Assembly (NCBI RefSeq): GCF_026262505.1
Contig: NC_067206.1
Coordinates: 2,046,001 to 2,110,000 of the forward strand
Length of the DNA: 64,000 nucleotides
Reading direction: 5' to 3'
Source: Trichomonas vaginalis G3
Taxonomy: Eukaryota > Parabasalia > Trichomonadida > Trichomonadidae
Shown here: positions 7,821 to 17,324 of the stretch, piece by piece
Numbering within the stretch: position 1 is the stretch's first letter
Layout of the letters: each line of letters starts with the position of its first letter
Program-made: the position numbers and the translations under genes
The notes under the pieces: model-generated
The model's database searches: none
Told to the model about the DNA's origin: nothing
The model's input: only the letters and a program-made list of their open reading frames with translations

Positions 7821-10800
7821 TTATATATCATAAAAGAACCCACTCGGACCAAGCTTTACTTTCTTCCTGACTGAGTTTTTAACTCTTCTTTTTCCTTCAT
7901 TGCCACTACTTTCACTAGATGAAGTTACTTCTTCACTACTTTCACTTTGTTCTACTCTTCTTCTTTGGTGTCGCTTTTGGTAACTTGCCCTCTGCTTCAA
8001 GTTGTTGCATCTTTGCCTCATGTTCACCTAGTATGTTGTAAATTTCCCATGTCCTTTTTGCCTTTGGGCTCTGGTCGCCCATCTCAGGTAACCTATATCC
8101 TAGAAAGATTTTGTCATAGTTTGTATTTGAGTCGTCGCTTATTGTTTGCATGACTCTTTCCTGAGTTTCCGGTTCAAGCTCTTCAAATATAGCTTGTCCA
8201 TATGGAATATGCTCGTTTCCAAATATATGTTTTTGTAGCCATTCTGGTTTTCTTTCCATGTTACCAATAATATCTTTTGTGAATGGGAAAGCTTTTACCC
8301 AATGTTTCAGTCTTGCGTCATTTATTTCTGTAGTTGGTTTTATTTTGTCAAGGAACATGTTTTTCAATACTAACATTTCATTTGGTACTGTCCATTTGAG
8401 TTTTCTTAAATATTCATCCCTTCTCAGTTCATTGTCTGCAAAGTAAGTTTTTATGACATTTTGTAAACTTTCGTTTGCAAGGTCATGTACAATAGGTTCT
8501 CTTCCTTCTCTCTCCCTAACTTTCTTTCTAAACTCTTCACCAAATATACCATCTCTATGGTTCTGTGTAGTTCTTTGAGATAAATGTTCTAGAACGTCAG
8601 GTGTTATATTTCCATCAGCCATGTTCATTTCATACTGGTCCAAAATATCTGCATGTTTCATATCTTTCAATGGCATTAAAGCCGCGCTGAAAATACCAGC
8701 TATATCTGGTTCACCATTCACTTCCATTGCGTCTACAACTTCTTGGAATTGTGGTTGTAAGTTTATGAACCACCTATCCGGATTAGCTTTATGACCCCAT
8801 CTCATTGTAGTTCCATAGTCTGCAGAAACAAAAGTAGGTTTGTTTCCATATTGGTTAGGTTCTGAATGAACTTTAAACAATGTTTCATTTCTATATGTTT
8901 TGTTGAAATTTAACCTTTTATTTTCACCGAGTTCAGCCAAAGATTGAACGTTATATGGTCGTAAGTAAAAAGGATTGTTGTATTTGCGTACATTTTCTTT
9001 CAGTTCTTCCATTCTATGCTGAATATTTTCATCTGATGTTGGAGTCTTTTGTATGTCGGCGAACATTTTTCGATATTCTTCTACTATGTCAGCTGAATTT
9101 TTCTTAGACTCTTGGAAAGATTCCATATTCTCCGCATACTCTTGTTGAGGGTCAAGATTTTTCGGCTGTTCCAAATCTTCATCTAGTTCTGTGAAGTTAG
9201 TTTCCAAAGGAGGGACTTGTTCGTTTCCTTCAGGCTCTTCTAGCTGTTGTTGCTGAACTATTTCTTCCATGTCTGGTTGTATCTGAACTTCTTCCTGTGG
9301 AGTTTCTTGTACCTCATCTGCTGGCATTTCATATATTCCGAGACCGTTTTTAACAAGTTCCCTATTTAAGCCATCCGCATTCATAACCCTTTCTTCTTTC
9401 GTTCTGTTGTAAACAGAAATTCATCAAAAGTGACACCTCAGAAAAGCTAAAATATTGAATTTTTGGAACTTTTGATAGAGCACGTTTTTAAATATTAATT
9501 AAAGTAAATGTATATTTTGTAAAGATTCTTTTTAATAAAAAAGTAAAATTTTGAAGAAGAACACAAAATCTTCTGAAAAATAATATCACATAAACTCATA
9601 TTATTTTCTAATATATAACTATTTTATATAAAAATCAAATTCAATGATCTTAAAAGCGAAGGATAAACCTCAAAATTTACGAATATAATGAGTGGGAATA
9701 TAATGCTTATCTATCATAAAACCATATGAAATATCAATTTTTGCTTTACGCCTATTCCCACTCATTATATTCGTAAATTTTGAGGTTTATCCTTCGCTTT
9801 TAAGATCATTGAATTTGATTTTTATATCAAATAGTTATATATTAGAAAATAATATGAGTTTATGTGATATTATTTTTCAGAAGATTTCATTCTATATGCC
9901 TATGAAAAGTACTCTCAAAACTAACTTTTTCCTAATTATAATTAAATCTAGAATATTGTATTATGCTTAGTATTATTTCATTCATCAAAATTGAGAGCTG
10001 TCACTTTTGATGAATTTCTGTTTATTACAGTTCCGTCTCTATTTTTTACGCGTTTCATGAAGATAGTTGAATTATCATTTATCTCTGACACCAAATATCT
10101 CGGAGTAAATTCATCCATGTCATTTGGATGATATGCTATTAAATCATATCCCTTAGCGAGCTTGTATTTTCCAGGTTTGAAATTATATCCCATTTGGTGC
10201 TGAACCATAAAGCTAAATAGGTTCGGGTCAGTATTTCCTTCCTTGAACTTTCTAATAGCTTCTTTATATCTGTCACTAAAGTCAAGAGTATCTGGGTAAC
10301 CATAATTTTCCTTAAGCATTTTTAAGAATTCTTGGTTTCCTTGTTCTCTACTTCTTTTATGTCCTTGCTCTGTTTGTGGTTGTTGCTGTGCAGTGTTTTG
10401 AACTGTTGGTTGTGGTGCAGTGTTTTGAACTGTTGGTTGTGGTGCGGTGTTTTGAACTGTTGGTTGTGGTGCAGTGTTTTGAACTGTTGGTTGTGGTGCT
10501 GGATTTTGAACTGTTGGTTGTTGTGTTGGTTTTGGTGCATGCCTGTGTCTGTGTCCATGTGACGATGTAAATGTTTTAGGTAGTCCTGGTGCAGGTGCTT
10601 CTCTTGGAGGGTTTGGTGGTATCTAAGTTCCACCAGCTGGCACATATGTTCCATCTGCAGCATAATGTCCTACCTGACTTTTCGTTTTTAAGAAAGCATT
10701 TACTAGGTCTGTTTTGGTCTGTTGTAACTCTTTTTCTTGACTTTCCACAACAGTTGCTCTAACGGCGTCATAGGCACTTTGAACTGCCTGTCTCGTTGCT

Positions 10801-11795
10801 GCATCTGTTATTTTCGTCATATTTTGTGCTACTTCTCTTAACTCTTTGTCGAAACCTTCAGACTTCAGTTTCTTTCCAGATGAGAAGTCGTTCACTAGTT
10901 TCACCTTACTATGAAGAGCTTCGAAGGCGTTCTTAAAGTCAGCATTCATTAAAGCTTCATTTGAACTGTCTTCATCCGCTTGTATTTTTGTCCTTATTGA
11001 CCCTATAAGTTGGGCTGCTTTAGCGTTGGCTTGGGCATCTAACCAGTCATTATTAGCTTTTATATATTCTGCGCTTTTCATTGCCTTTTGCATGGCTGCG
11101 TCGTTATTTTTACTTTCTTGTGCTAAGTTTTCATACTGTACGGTTTGGTTTTGCAACTGTAAAAGTTTTTCTGCCTTTACATTTGCTTCAACTTCTTTTT
11201 TATACTCATCGCTATCCATATATGTCTTCAGAGCTTTTTGTTTTATTTCTTCATCTTTCAGTACTTTATATTGAGTAGTATGGTTTTTCAAATTTATAAC
11301 ATCTTGTTCCATTTTTGCTACTTCTGCTGCTTTTTCTGACACTTTTTTCGCATATTCCTCTGTACTTAGTTCTTTCAGTTGTTCTTCTTTCTTCTTTTTC
11401 TCTACGTTTAACTCATTGAGTTTCTTTGTGTGTCTGTCATATTCTAGTTTCTTTTCGTTTTCACTTATTTGTTTCTGTATGTCTATGTTTGACTTTTTGA
11501 CATCTGTTATTTGATTTTTGAGTGAACTCAAATTCATTTGACTTTGAGGGTTATAAGCTGTTCCGTCTGCAGCTCCACCATAGCCTGCCATTTTCGCTAA
11601 AAGTGCCGCTCTTAAACCTCCACTCTGTGCACCAATAACTCGGTTTAAAAGCATAGGGTTGCTTGACATTTGTTGCAACATAGTGGGGTCATTCATCATT
11701 TGTTGTTGCAACTGTTGTTGTGGTGTCAGTTTTACTATTGGATGTTTCAATGCTCCCTTCCTCTTACGTATATTCTTACGTAGCTTACGTGGCAT
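7821..11795 (-). CDS. Large coiled-coil structural-type Maverick protein, interrupted
   Basis: This gene encodes a protein of about 1100 residues, split here by a stop and a transposon. The order is: basic N-terminus MPRKLRKNIRKRK; Q/M-rich stretch; Gly/Ala stretch; long coiled coil (about 85-260); AGGTYIP repeats; histidine-rich GHRHRHAPKP; five 9-residue PTVQNTAPQ-type repeats (10389-10523); a conserved globular part; an acidic Q/E linker; and a second globular part ending in a basic tail. Lesions are a TAG at 10623-10625, where copy B reads on as TTATATACC, and a 625-bp insertion at 9405-10029. A frame change near 7970, shared with copy D, precedes the tail GNEGKRRVKNSVRKK. The start lies 8 bases downstream of a TTCACTT initiator. 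The role is unknown; abundance of coils and repeats suggests a virion or core protein. Confidence 0.7.
9405..10029. mobile_element. 625-bp foldback/MITE-like DNA transposon
   Basis: Comparison with the uninterrupted copy D (58908 region) defines the insertion exactly. The target GTTC is present at 9401-9404 and again at 10030-10033, a 4-base target duplication. The ends are 31-base terminal inverted repeats differing at two positions, with common part TAAACAGAAATTCATC and AAAAGTGACA. Inside, two arms of about 140 bases (about 9568-9709 and 9750-9888) are almost perfect inverted repeats around a 40-base centre. No transposase is encoded. It is a non-autonomous element; 4-base duplications do not fit mariner, hAT or Harbinger, so the parent family is unclear. 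Confidence 0.85.
10389..10523 (-). repeat. 27-bp minisatellite coding PTVQNTAPQ repeats
   Basis: Five tandem 27-base units contain GTTTTGAACTGTTGGTTG and keep the reading frame of the large protein. The fifth unit is diverged. Copy D has five units, with one base missing in one of them. Copy B has only about three diverged units interspersed with N/K/Q-rich filler. This is a fast-changing linker. Confidence 0.75.
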
Positions 11796-11930
11796 TTTAA
11801 GTGAAGTTAAAAAGCGGTTTTTGACAGATGTTTATATGACACTTTTTGTTCAGCACAAAAAACTACTCGGTCAAAGTGTTGTCAGTTTTGTAAAATAACC
11901 GTCCTATCTCATTCTATAAGGGAGAAAAGG
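11796..11930 (-). promoter_or_regulatory. Promoter and 5' region of the large Maverick protein
   Basis: On the minus strand the ATG at 11795 is preceded by TTCACTTAAA. This matches the T. vaginalis initiator consensus TCA-Y-(T/A) at the usual short distance. Upstream are conserved blocks shared with copies B, C and D, including ACAACACTTTGACCGAGTAG and TCTCATTCTATAAGGG. Confidence 0.55.
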
Positions 11931-11999
11931 CTTCTCAAAGTATACTTCCGTGGAACGCCTGTAACTTTTCCTGTAGCGACGATAGACCCTTACTTGTCC

Positions 12000-12062
12000 G
12001 GACAAAGTTATACTAAACATCTTCAGGGCTAGAGGGCACGAAGTGCCTGGAGGCCCCACTCC
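12000..12062 (-). repeat. Terminal module of Maverick A
   Basis: Read on the minus strand this is GGGAGTGGGGCCTCCAGGC, then a G/C-rich palindromic part, then CTCTAGCCCTGAAGATGTTT and AGTATAA. The same module ends the elements at 16942, 17348, 33447 and 38521. Here it joins the internal sequence at TATACTA. That skips about 1.2 kb and one gene present between the terminus and the large protein in copy B. A T-run lies immediately outside. Confidence 0.75.
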
Positions 12063-12489
12063 CTTTTTTTTTTAATCGATTTGAATTCATAAATAAAGAG
12101 TTTTTGAGAATCAGCTTTTTCAATGTTCAAAATATATTTATATTAATTCAAGAGGTTATTGTTTTAGAACCATATAAGCGTTTATGGAGTTGTAATAATA
12201 TTTAATGTTTTTATTAATATTTATGATACTTAATATTTCATAATTGATAGCTTACTCAAAAATTTTATTAGTCGATTTCTGTTCAAAATTGAATTTATCT
12301 CTCAAATTGTTAGCTTTACAAAATTTGAAATATAATTTAACTAATCCAATTATCATTGATTCCTTCCAAATAATGAACGAGGAATTGCTAAAAGTTGATA
12401 ACTTAACTATACGTAAATGCAAAATACTATTCCTTTGAGATATAAATCCGATTTTGGCCATTATTTTTCAAAAGTTGAATTAGAAGATT
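12063..12489. other. AT-rich host sequence, no supported gene
   Basis: After a T-run, about 430 bases of AT-rich sequence separate Maverick A from the hairpin element. A 64-codon open frame (12244-12438) contains leucine/isoleucine-rich text, but has no homologue or motif I recognise and no clear promoter. It may be a relic of a host gene. Confidence 0.4.
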
Positions 12490-12907
12490 GTTGCATGCTA
12501 AGTTCGGTCAACGATAGAAATTGAGTGGAAATTAATCGTCGAGGAAGTACGATTATGTAAAGTAAAAAAATGTTGTGGGATTTTTAATATTATATATTAT
12601 TTTATAATAAAAATTTTTTGAGTCATTTTAAGAAGCACATATAATTTTTTGAATTTAAAAATTAAAGTAGTGTCAAACGAATTTATCACTTAATTTAATA
12701 CTCAGATTTCTTAAAATTAATGAAAAAAAGGTTTTCTGAGAACTTTTGAGAATGGTTTTCAAATTCCATTATTGAAAATATATAGGTATTGTATGAAATT
12801 CAAACTCTATATTTATTAAAATTCTAAATTTTTAATAAAATAACTTTTCAGAGGAATATGATTTTGAATGGTTGATTAATAAGTATAAAAATGTCTACGA
12901 TTTTAAG

Positions 12908-13216
12908 GAGGGAATTGTTCCTTATGAGGTATACATCATAACTATATACCTCATAAGGAAAATTCCCTCTTGATAGCTGGGAAACTTTCTCTGAATAACT
13001 TATCATTTGGAGAAAGTTTCCCAGCTATCTATTAGAAACTAAAGGCTGTGAGGCACTAATATAATCAGTGCCTCATAGCCTTTAGTTTCTTATTAAAAAC
13101 GAGAAAACTTGTTCGAAATGATAAACAATTTCGAACAAGTTTTCTCATTTTAAGGAGGGAATTGTTCCTTATGAGGGATACATCATAACTATATACCTCA
13201 TAAGGAACAATTCCCC
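12908..13216. repeat. Array of five hairpins (left arm)
   Basis: Five consecutive perfect or near-perfect stem-loops lie at about 12908-12969, 12972-13029, 13035-13089, 13101-13146 and 13155-13216. The stems are 18 to 25 base pairs with AT-rich loops of 6 to 18 bases. Stem starts are GAGGGAATTGTTCCTTATG, GATAGCTGGGAAACTTTCTC, GAAACTAAAGGCTGTGAGGC and GAGAAAACTTGTTCG; the first and fifth are the same sequence. Confidence 0.85.
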
Positions 13217-13671
13217 TTGATATCCTGGATATTTTTGAATATATTTTTTTAATTAAAGTTCTCAAAAGTATTATCAAAAGTGATTTTTAAAAATATCTCC
13301 AATTAATTAACTAATTAAAAGTATTATATTTTTAAAATTAAATAGTTTTTCAATTTTTTTGAAGGAATTGAGATACTTCCCACGACAATAAAATTGAGAG
13401 GTTTACATTATGACTGATCTTAGCATGCAACATTTTATATTCTTGAACGTAATAATGTTGCATGCTAAGATCAGTCATAATGTAAACCTCTCAATTTTAT
13501 TGTCGTGGGAAGTATCTCAATTCCTTCAAAAAAATTGAAAAACTATTTAATTTTAAAAATATAATACTTTTAATTAGTTAATTAATTGGAGATATTTTTA
13601 AAAATCACTTTTGATAATACTTTTGAGAACTTTAATTAAAAAAATATATTCAAAAATATCCAGGATATCAA

Positions 13672-13983
13672 GGGGAATTGTTCCTTATGAGGTATATAGT
13701 TATGATGTATACCTCATAAGGAACAATTCCCTCCTTAAAATGAGAAAACTTGTTCGAAATTGTTTATCATTTCGAACAAGTTTTCTCGTTTTTAATAAGA
13801 AACTAAAGGCTATGAGGCACTGATTATATATTAGTGCCTCACAGCCTTTAGTTTCTAATAGATAGCTGGGAAACTTTCTCCAAATGATAAGTTATTCAGA
13901 GAAAGTTTCCCAGCTATCAAGAGGGAATTGTTCCTTATGAGGTATATAGTTATGATGTATACCTCATAAGGAACAATTCCCTC
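13672..13983. repeat. Array of five hairpins (right arm)
   Basis: This is the mirror image of the left-arm array, with the same five stems in reverse order. Small differences (for example a perfect GGGAATTGTTCCTTATGAGG pair here versus a mismatch in the left arm) show that the arms are separate sequences and not a simple assembly echo. Confidence 0.85.
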
Positions 13984-14401
13984 CTTAAAATCGTAGACAT
14001 TTTTATACTTATTAATCAACCATTCAAAATCATATTCCTCTGAAAAGTTATTTTATTAAAAATTTAGAATTTTAATAAATATAGAGTTTGAATTTCATAC
14101 AATACCTATATATTTTCAATAATGGAATTTGAAAACCATTCTCAAAAGTTCTCAGAAAACCTTTTTTTCATTAATTTTAAGAAATCTGAGTATTAAATTA
14201 AGTGATAAATTCGTTTGACACTACTTTAATTTTTAAATTCAAAAAATTATATGTGCTTCTTAAAATGACTCAAAAAATTTTTATTATAAAATAATATATA
14301 ATATTAAAAATCCCACAACATTTTTTTACTTTACATAATCGTACTTCCTCGACGATTAATTTCCACTCAATTTCTATCGTTGACCGAACTTAGCATGCAA
14401 C

Positions 14402-14574
14402 AAAAAAGCGATTTACCAAACAAATTTCAGATTAATCAAAATTCCGATTTTTCTTTAATAAAAAATCAAATTATTTGATGACAATTAAATTAATTCGAAT
14501 ATAAATAAATATTTTATTATATAAAATCTATGAAATAAAATAATGAAACAAAAAAATAATAAAAATTTCGGAAA
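14402..14574. other. 3' flank of the ERV46-like gene
   Basis: These are 170 bases of AT-rich DNA between the hairpin element and the stop codon of the ERV46-like gene. Nothing else is visible. Confidence 0.4.
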
Positions 14575-15666
14575 TTAATTTGCAGCAACTTTTTGCTCCG
14601 GCTTTTCTGCGACAGCCTCAGCCTTTGTCTCTACCTTTTTCTTCTTCTGGTCAGATTTTTCCAAAAATGTGGAAACCATTGAGAAAATCGCGTAAATTCC
14701 GGACAGAAGCCCTCCAGTCGAGATGAGGAATGACCTGAAGCTGCGGCTCTGCCACGTAACAGCGATTGTATACGGTGTGAAAGAATAATAGAAGTAGATT
14801 CCCGGAACTAGATGGTAAGTCATGGAGTAGAAGTAGACGTACTCGAATCCCTTCTCGATGTACTGTCCATCGGCGTAGAAAACGATCGGAGTGATAATTA
14901 AATTGTATTCTGTTGCAAGAGGCTCCCCTGTTGATTTAATATGGGTCCCGCGGAGAGGATGGGAGGTCATAGGGATGTTGGCACCAAATCGGAGGTCGAT
15001 AATGTCGTGGTCGAAGGTTATTGTCTGATAATCGTCTAATAAAATGTGCTGATGGCCGTAGTCTTCAATGCTCTGGCCGATGGCAAGGTGGAAGCTGCCA
15101 GGAACTCTGTTAACACTGATTTTACCTTTTACATGGCACTTTTCGTTCGGATCAAATTTTTGTTTGTTTTCTGGCTTGCATTGAGTCCAATTTTCAGGGG
15201 TGGCTGTTTTGTTGTTAGAGTGGTAAATTTCTTTGAGCTTTTCGCAGCCGTTGCAACAGAATCTGTTATCATAAAAATCATAGCAAGAATGACATTGTTT
15301 TTTCTTGTTGTAGAGTTCCATAAATCCTTTTTCTTGATTTACCCTTCTCCATTTGAGTGTATCGTTAACTAAAAGCTGCTTATGACCAATTGAATCTAAA
15401 ATGTCAAGATGTAGGACTTCGCATGGCTGATTGATAAGAAAATTTAGCGAGACATTAACTAAATCTGTTCTGAGAGAGTAAATATGATCAGTAGAAAGAT
15501 CTCTGTGAATTTTTGGAGTTACCATTAAAATTATTTGAGCAAAAATAAGGAAAGTTGATAGGAAAGACATTGCCTGAGAAATGTAATACATTTTGTCTTC
15601 ACTAATTATTAAATCTTGGTTCTCTATTTTATCAAAAGCATCAATTTTCTTCAGAAATTCTTTCAT
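14575..15666 (-). CDS. ERV46/ERGIC3-like ER-Golgi vesicle cargo receptor (host gene)
   Basis: This 363-residue membrane protein belongs to the ERV41/ERV46 (ERGIC) family, which cycles in COPII/COPI vesicles and retrieves or carries cargo. Visible features are a first membrane segment at about 27-50 (FLSTFLIFAQIILMV); a long lumenal domain with a cysteine cluster CHSCYDFYDNRFCCNGC; the family hallmark CHVKGKISVNRVPGSFHLAI; and a second membrane segment at about 312-335, followed by a lysine-rich cytosolic tail. Family members have about 380 residues and start shortly before an xxDAF segment, as here (MKEFLKKIDAF). I therefore prefer the ATG at 15666 over the in-frame one at 15726. A GTTCACAAG initiator-like site lies about 30 bases upstream of 15666, inside the longer frame. 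Codon use is richer in G/C than in the Mavericks. Confidence 0.88.
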   Translation of the reverse strand: MKEFLKKIDAFDKIENQDLIISEDKMYYISQAMSFLSTFLIFAQIILMVTPKIHRDLSTDHIYSLRTDLVNVSLNFLINQPCEVLHLDILDSIGHKQLLVNDTLKWRRVNQEKGFMELYNKKKQCHSCYDFYDNRFCCNGCEKLKEIYHSNNKTATPENWTQCKPENKQKFDPNEKCHVKGKISVNRVPGSFHLAIGQSIEDYGHQHILLDDYQTITFDHDIIDLRFGANIPMTSHPLRGTHIKSTGEPLATEYNLIITPIVFYADGQYIEKGFEYVYFYSMTYHLVPGIYFYYSFTPYTIAVTWQSRSFRSFLISTGGLLSGIYAIFSMVSTFLEKSDQKKKKVETKAEAVAEKPEQKVAAN

Positions 15667-15726
15667 TTTGTTCGAATTGTCACTTTTTATTTCTTGTGAA
15701 CAAAAATCTGTGTATAAGTCAAGCAA

Positions 15727-16078
15727 AGATTTGTTAATGCTTAATCTGATATTTGCATTCTCTTATGATCTATCTTGGTATATTATTTCATGAACAAAAA
15801 GAATTGATCTCTATTGAAAGAAATTTTTCTGTCACAAAAATGCTCAAGGAGAAAAAATATGTCATTGCATAATACTACACAATCTATATCCCGAAGTTCG
15901 GCCTCTTTTAAGGCAAATTAAATTCAAATTCAGATCAAAACCTCATTGTAATGATTGAAAAAGTCATCCAAATTACTTATTAGATCAATGACATCCTGGG
16001 CAATGAAATACAGCTTCTGATACCGATATCAATGAAATAACGAACAAAATTCAAAATCAATTATTTACATTCAAAAAA
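15727..16078. promoter_or_regulatory. Intergenic region between two divergent host genes
   Basis: This is about 350 bases of AT-rich DNA holding the promoters of the ERV46-like gene (minus) and the 16079 gene (plus). I see no RNA gene and no clear repeated motif. Confidence 0.4.
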
Positions 16079-16831
16079 ATGTCTTGCAACATTTATGAGA
16101 CAACATACAATAGATTTTTTCAAAGACCAGCTACAACAACAGTCACTGGTCGCCAGATCACAACCAACACATCACGACACGAATCCGGCTTCTCTTCAAA
16201 TACAAGAATGAGCCCTTTACACCTTAATCCAACATTTCCAGAAGAACCTGTTACAAGAGCACCAGTAACACGCGGATTTACTGTTTCAGAGAAAACAAGA
16301 ACAAGAATGGAACAATCCGGATATTGGCATTCTGAAATCACTCATTCTGACAAGAAACAAGAAATGGATCTTGTCTCAACACACATGAAAGATTATCCTA
16401 AGTACAAATCTAATCACGAAGTTTATTGGAGTTTGAACCGCAATTTGATTGGGTCAAGAGAGCCAACACCTTATTCCAGACAACCAATCAATGTAACTCA
16501 GCAGCGCATATCACCTATGGAGTCTACATCCCACTCTTCTTATCCGAAATACCAAGGAAACTCTGGCGTTAACATTCCTTCTAACGTTCGCATGGAAAGG
16601 TGTGGTTTCTCAAATGCTGCAGTTCCACTCTCATCAAAGAGCGTTGCAATGTCAGATAGATCGATAAATGATTTGTCTCCAAGCGAGGCTTCTCATTTAA
16701 AGCACAAGGATCCAATAGAATACCAAAACATCCAGTATAATACTCCATATCTTACCACTGCTCAAATCAGTTACCAAAATCCGAACAAGATGAGGGCTTT
16801 TACAGCAACAACTGGTTTAAGAACCAACTAA
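16079..16831 (+). CDS. Possible axonemal/microtubule-associated protein (host gene)
   Basis: This is an intact 250-residue protein, rich in S, T, N, P and Y, with few hydrophobic cores and no membrane segment. Short motifs recur: ESGFSSNTRMSPLHLNP, EQSGYWHSE, YPKYKSNHEVYWSLNR and NLIGSREPTPYSRQ. Glycine-tyrosine/phenylalanine motifs spaced along an otherwise disordered chain, and a REPTPYSRQ-like segment, are typical of small ciliary microtubule inner or associated proteins (PPP1R32/SAXO4-like or similar). Trichomonads carry several flagella, so this is plausible, but the assignment is from motif impression only. The gene is flanked by transposons on its 3' side (16942). Confidence 0.5.
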   Translation: MSCNIYETTYNRFFQRPATTTVTGRQITTNTSRHESGFSSNTRMSPLHLNPTFPEEPVTRAPVTRGFTVSEKTRTRMEQSGYWHSEITHSDKKQEMDLVSTHMKDYPKYKSNHEVYWSLNRNLIGSREPTPYSRQPINVTQQRISPMESTSHSSYPKYQGNSGVNIPSNVRMERCGFSNAAVPLSSKSVAMSDRSINDLSPSEASHLKHKDPIEYQNIQYNTPYLTTAQISYQNPNKMRAFTATTGLRTN

Positions 16832-16941
16832 TTATATGTTTTGTTTTTTTTTATACAAGTATTAAATGCTTAATATTATTTTTTGCTTCTTTCCAAATTT
16901 ATTTTTTATTTTCAGACAATTTCTATTGATATTCAAAAAAA
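16832..16941. other. 3' flank of the 16079 gene up to the Maverick insertion
   Basis: AT-rich 3' sequence ends in an A-run that directly abuts the Maverick terminal module at 16942. Confidence 0.4.
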
Positions 16942-17110
16942 AAGGTAGTGGGGCTTCCAGGCGCGTTGCGCCCTCTAGCCCTGAAGATGTTTAGTATAAA
17001 TGAAGTTTTTATTCGGAGGGCTTCCAGGCGCGTTGCGCCCTCTAGCCCTGAAGATGTTTTTCCCAAGACCCAAGAGGAGGACCGAACCCCAGCCGACCAG
17101 CCGTTAACTT
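16942..17110 (+). repeat. Left terminal repeat of the outer Maverick (duplicated end module)
   Basis: The terminal module GTAGTGGGGCTTCCAGGCGC…CTAGCCCTGAAGATGTTT occurs twice in tandem (from 16942 and from about 17020). It is followed by CCAAGAGGAGGACCGAACC and CCAGCCGTTAACTTTTTTG. The inverted counterpart with the same double module and the same inner sequence is found at 33290-33447. These two therefore look like the left and right terminal inverted repeats of one element of about 170 bases each. Confidence 0.7.
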
Positions 17111-17192
17111 TTTTGTGTCGCTTTTCACAAATTATATATGTTTTCATGTTTTGTCACTTTTCAGGTAAAAACATTTTTATTATTATATATAA

Positions 17193-17324
17193 ATGAATTT
17201 TACAAAACCACCGTTACCGTTCTTTGGAAATAAGAGTAGATGTAAAGATATTATATTGAGAGAACTTAAGAAACTACCGAATGGTCTAACATTTGTAGAT
17301 TTGTTCGGTGGAAGTTTCTATATA
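17193..17324 (+). pseudogene. N-terminal fragment of Dam-like adenine DNA methyltransferase
   Basis: Forty-four codons starting MNFTKPPLPFFGNKSRCKDI and running to FVDLFGGSFYI match the start of D12-class N6-adenine methyltransferases: the PFxGxKxR opening, then the S-adenosylmethionine motif DLFGGS. The frame stops because another Maverick terminus with an A-run begins at 17325. A longer decayed homologue is at 38767-39540 at the equivalent position of copy D, just inside the left terminal repeat. The enzyme would methylate adenines in element DNA. Confidence 0.7.

Larger units (their letters stand above)
1..12062 (-). mobile_element. Maverick/Polinton copy A, left side outside the window
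   Basis: A block of virus-like genes (packaging ATPase, SF3 helicase, putative penton, major capsid protein, large coiled-coil protein) ends at 12062 in a terminal module next to a T-run. The whole block is repeated almost identically at 49277-60848 (copy D), and in inverted orientation with more divergence at 18866-30345 (copy B). Gene order and content match Maverick/Polinton elements known to fill the T. vaginalis genome. Most genes are on the minus strand, with gaps of 5 to 40 bases, as in a virus. The other terminus, the integrase and the methylase expected on the left lie outside the window. The strand given is that of the capsid block. Confidence 0.85.
12490..14401. mobile_element. 1.9-kb palindromic element made of two inverted ~945-bp units
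   Basis: Two arms, 12490-13431 and 13457-14401, are nearly identical inverted copies around a 25-base spacer. Each arm is itself bounded by inverted ends: GTTGCATGCTAAGTTCGGTC at the outside and GTTGCATGCTAAGATCAGTC at the centre. It is thus a head-to-head dimer of a unit with about 20-base terminal repeats. No transposase is encoded; the 70-codon open frames inside each arm run through hairpin DNA and are not credible genes. A degraded third unit lies at 33485-34640, so this is a dispersed family. No clear target duplication is visible. Confidence 0.8.

Noticed and set aside
10332..10570. Plus-strand frames with repeated CFELLVVVQ-type text
   Set aside because: These are shadows of the 27-base minisatellite in the minus-strand gene.
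12244..12438. 64-codon frame resembling a leucine-rich repeat fragment
   Set aside because: Too short, no repeated LRR spacing and no initiator; listed only as possible relic sequence.
13065..13277. 70-codon open frame in the left arm of the palindrome (and its mirror at 13611-13823)
   Set aside because: It is encoded by the hairpin array itself and appears in both arms only because the arms are inverted copies. There is no start context and no protein-like composition.
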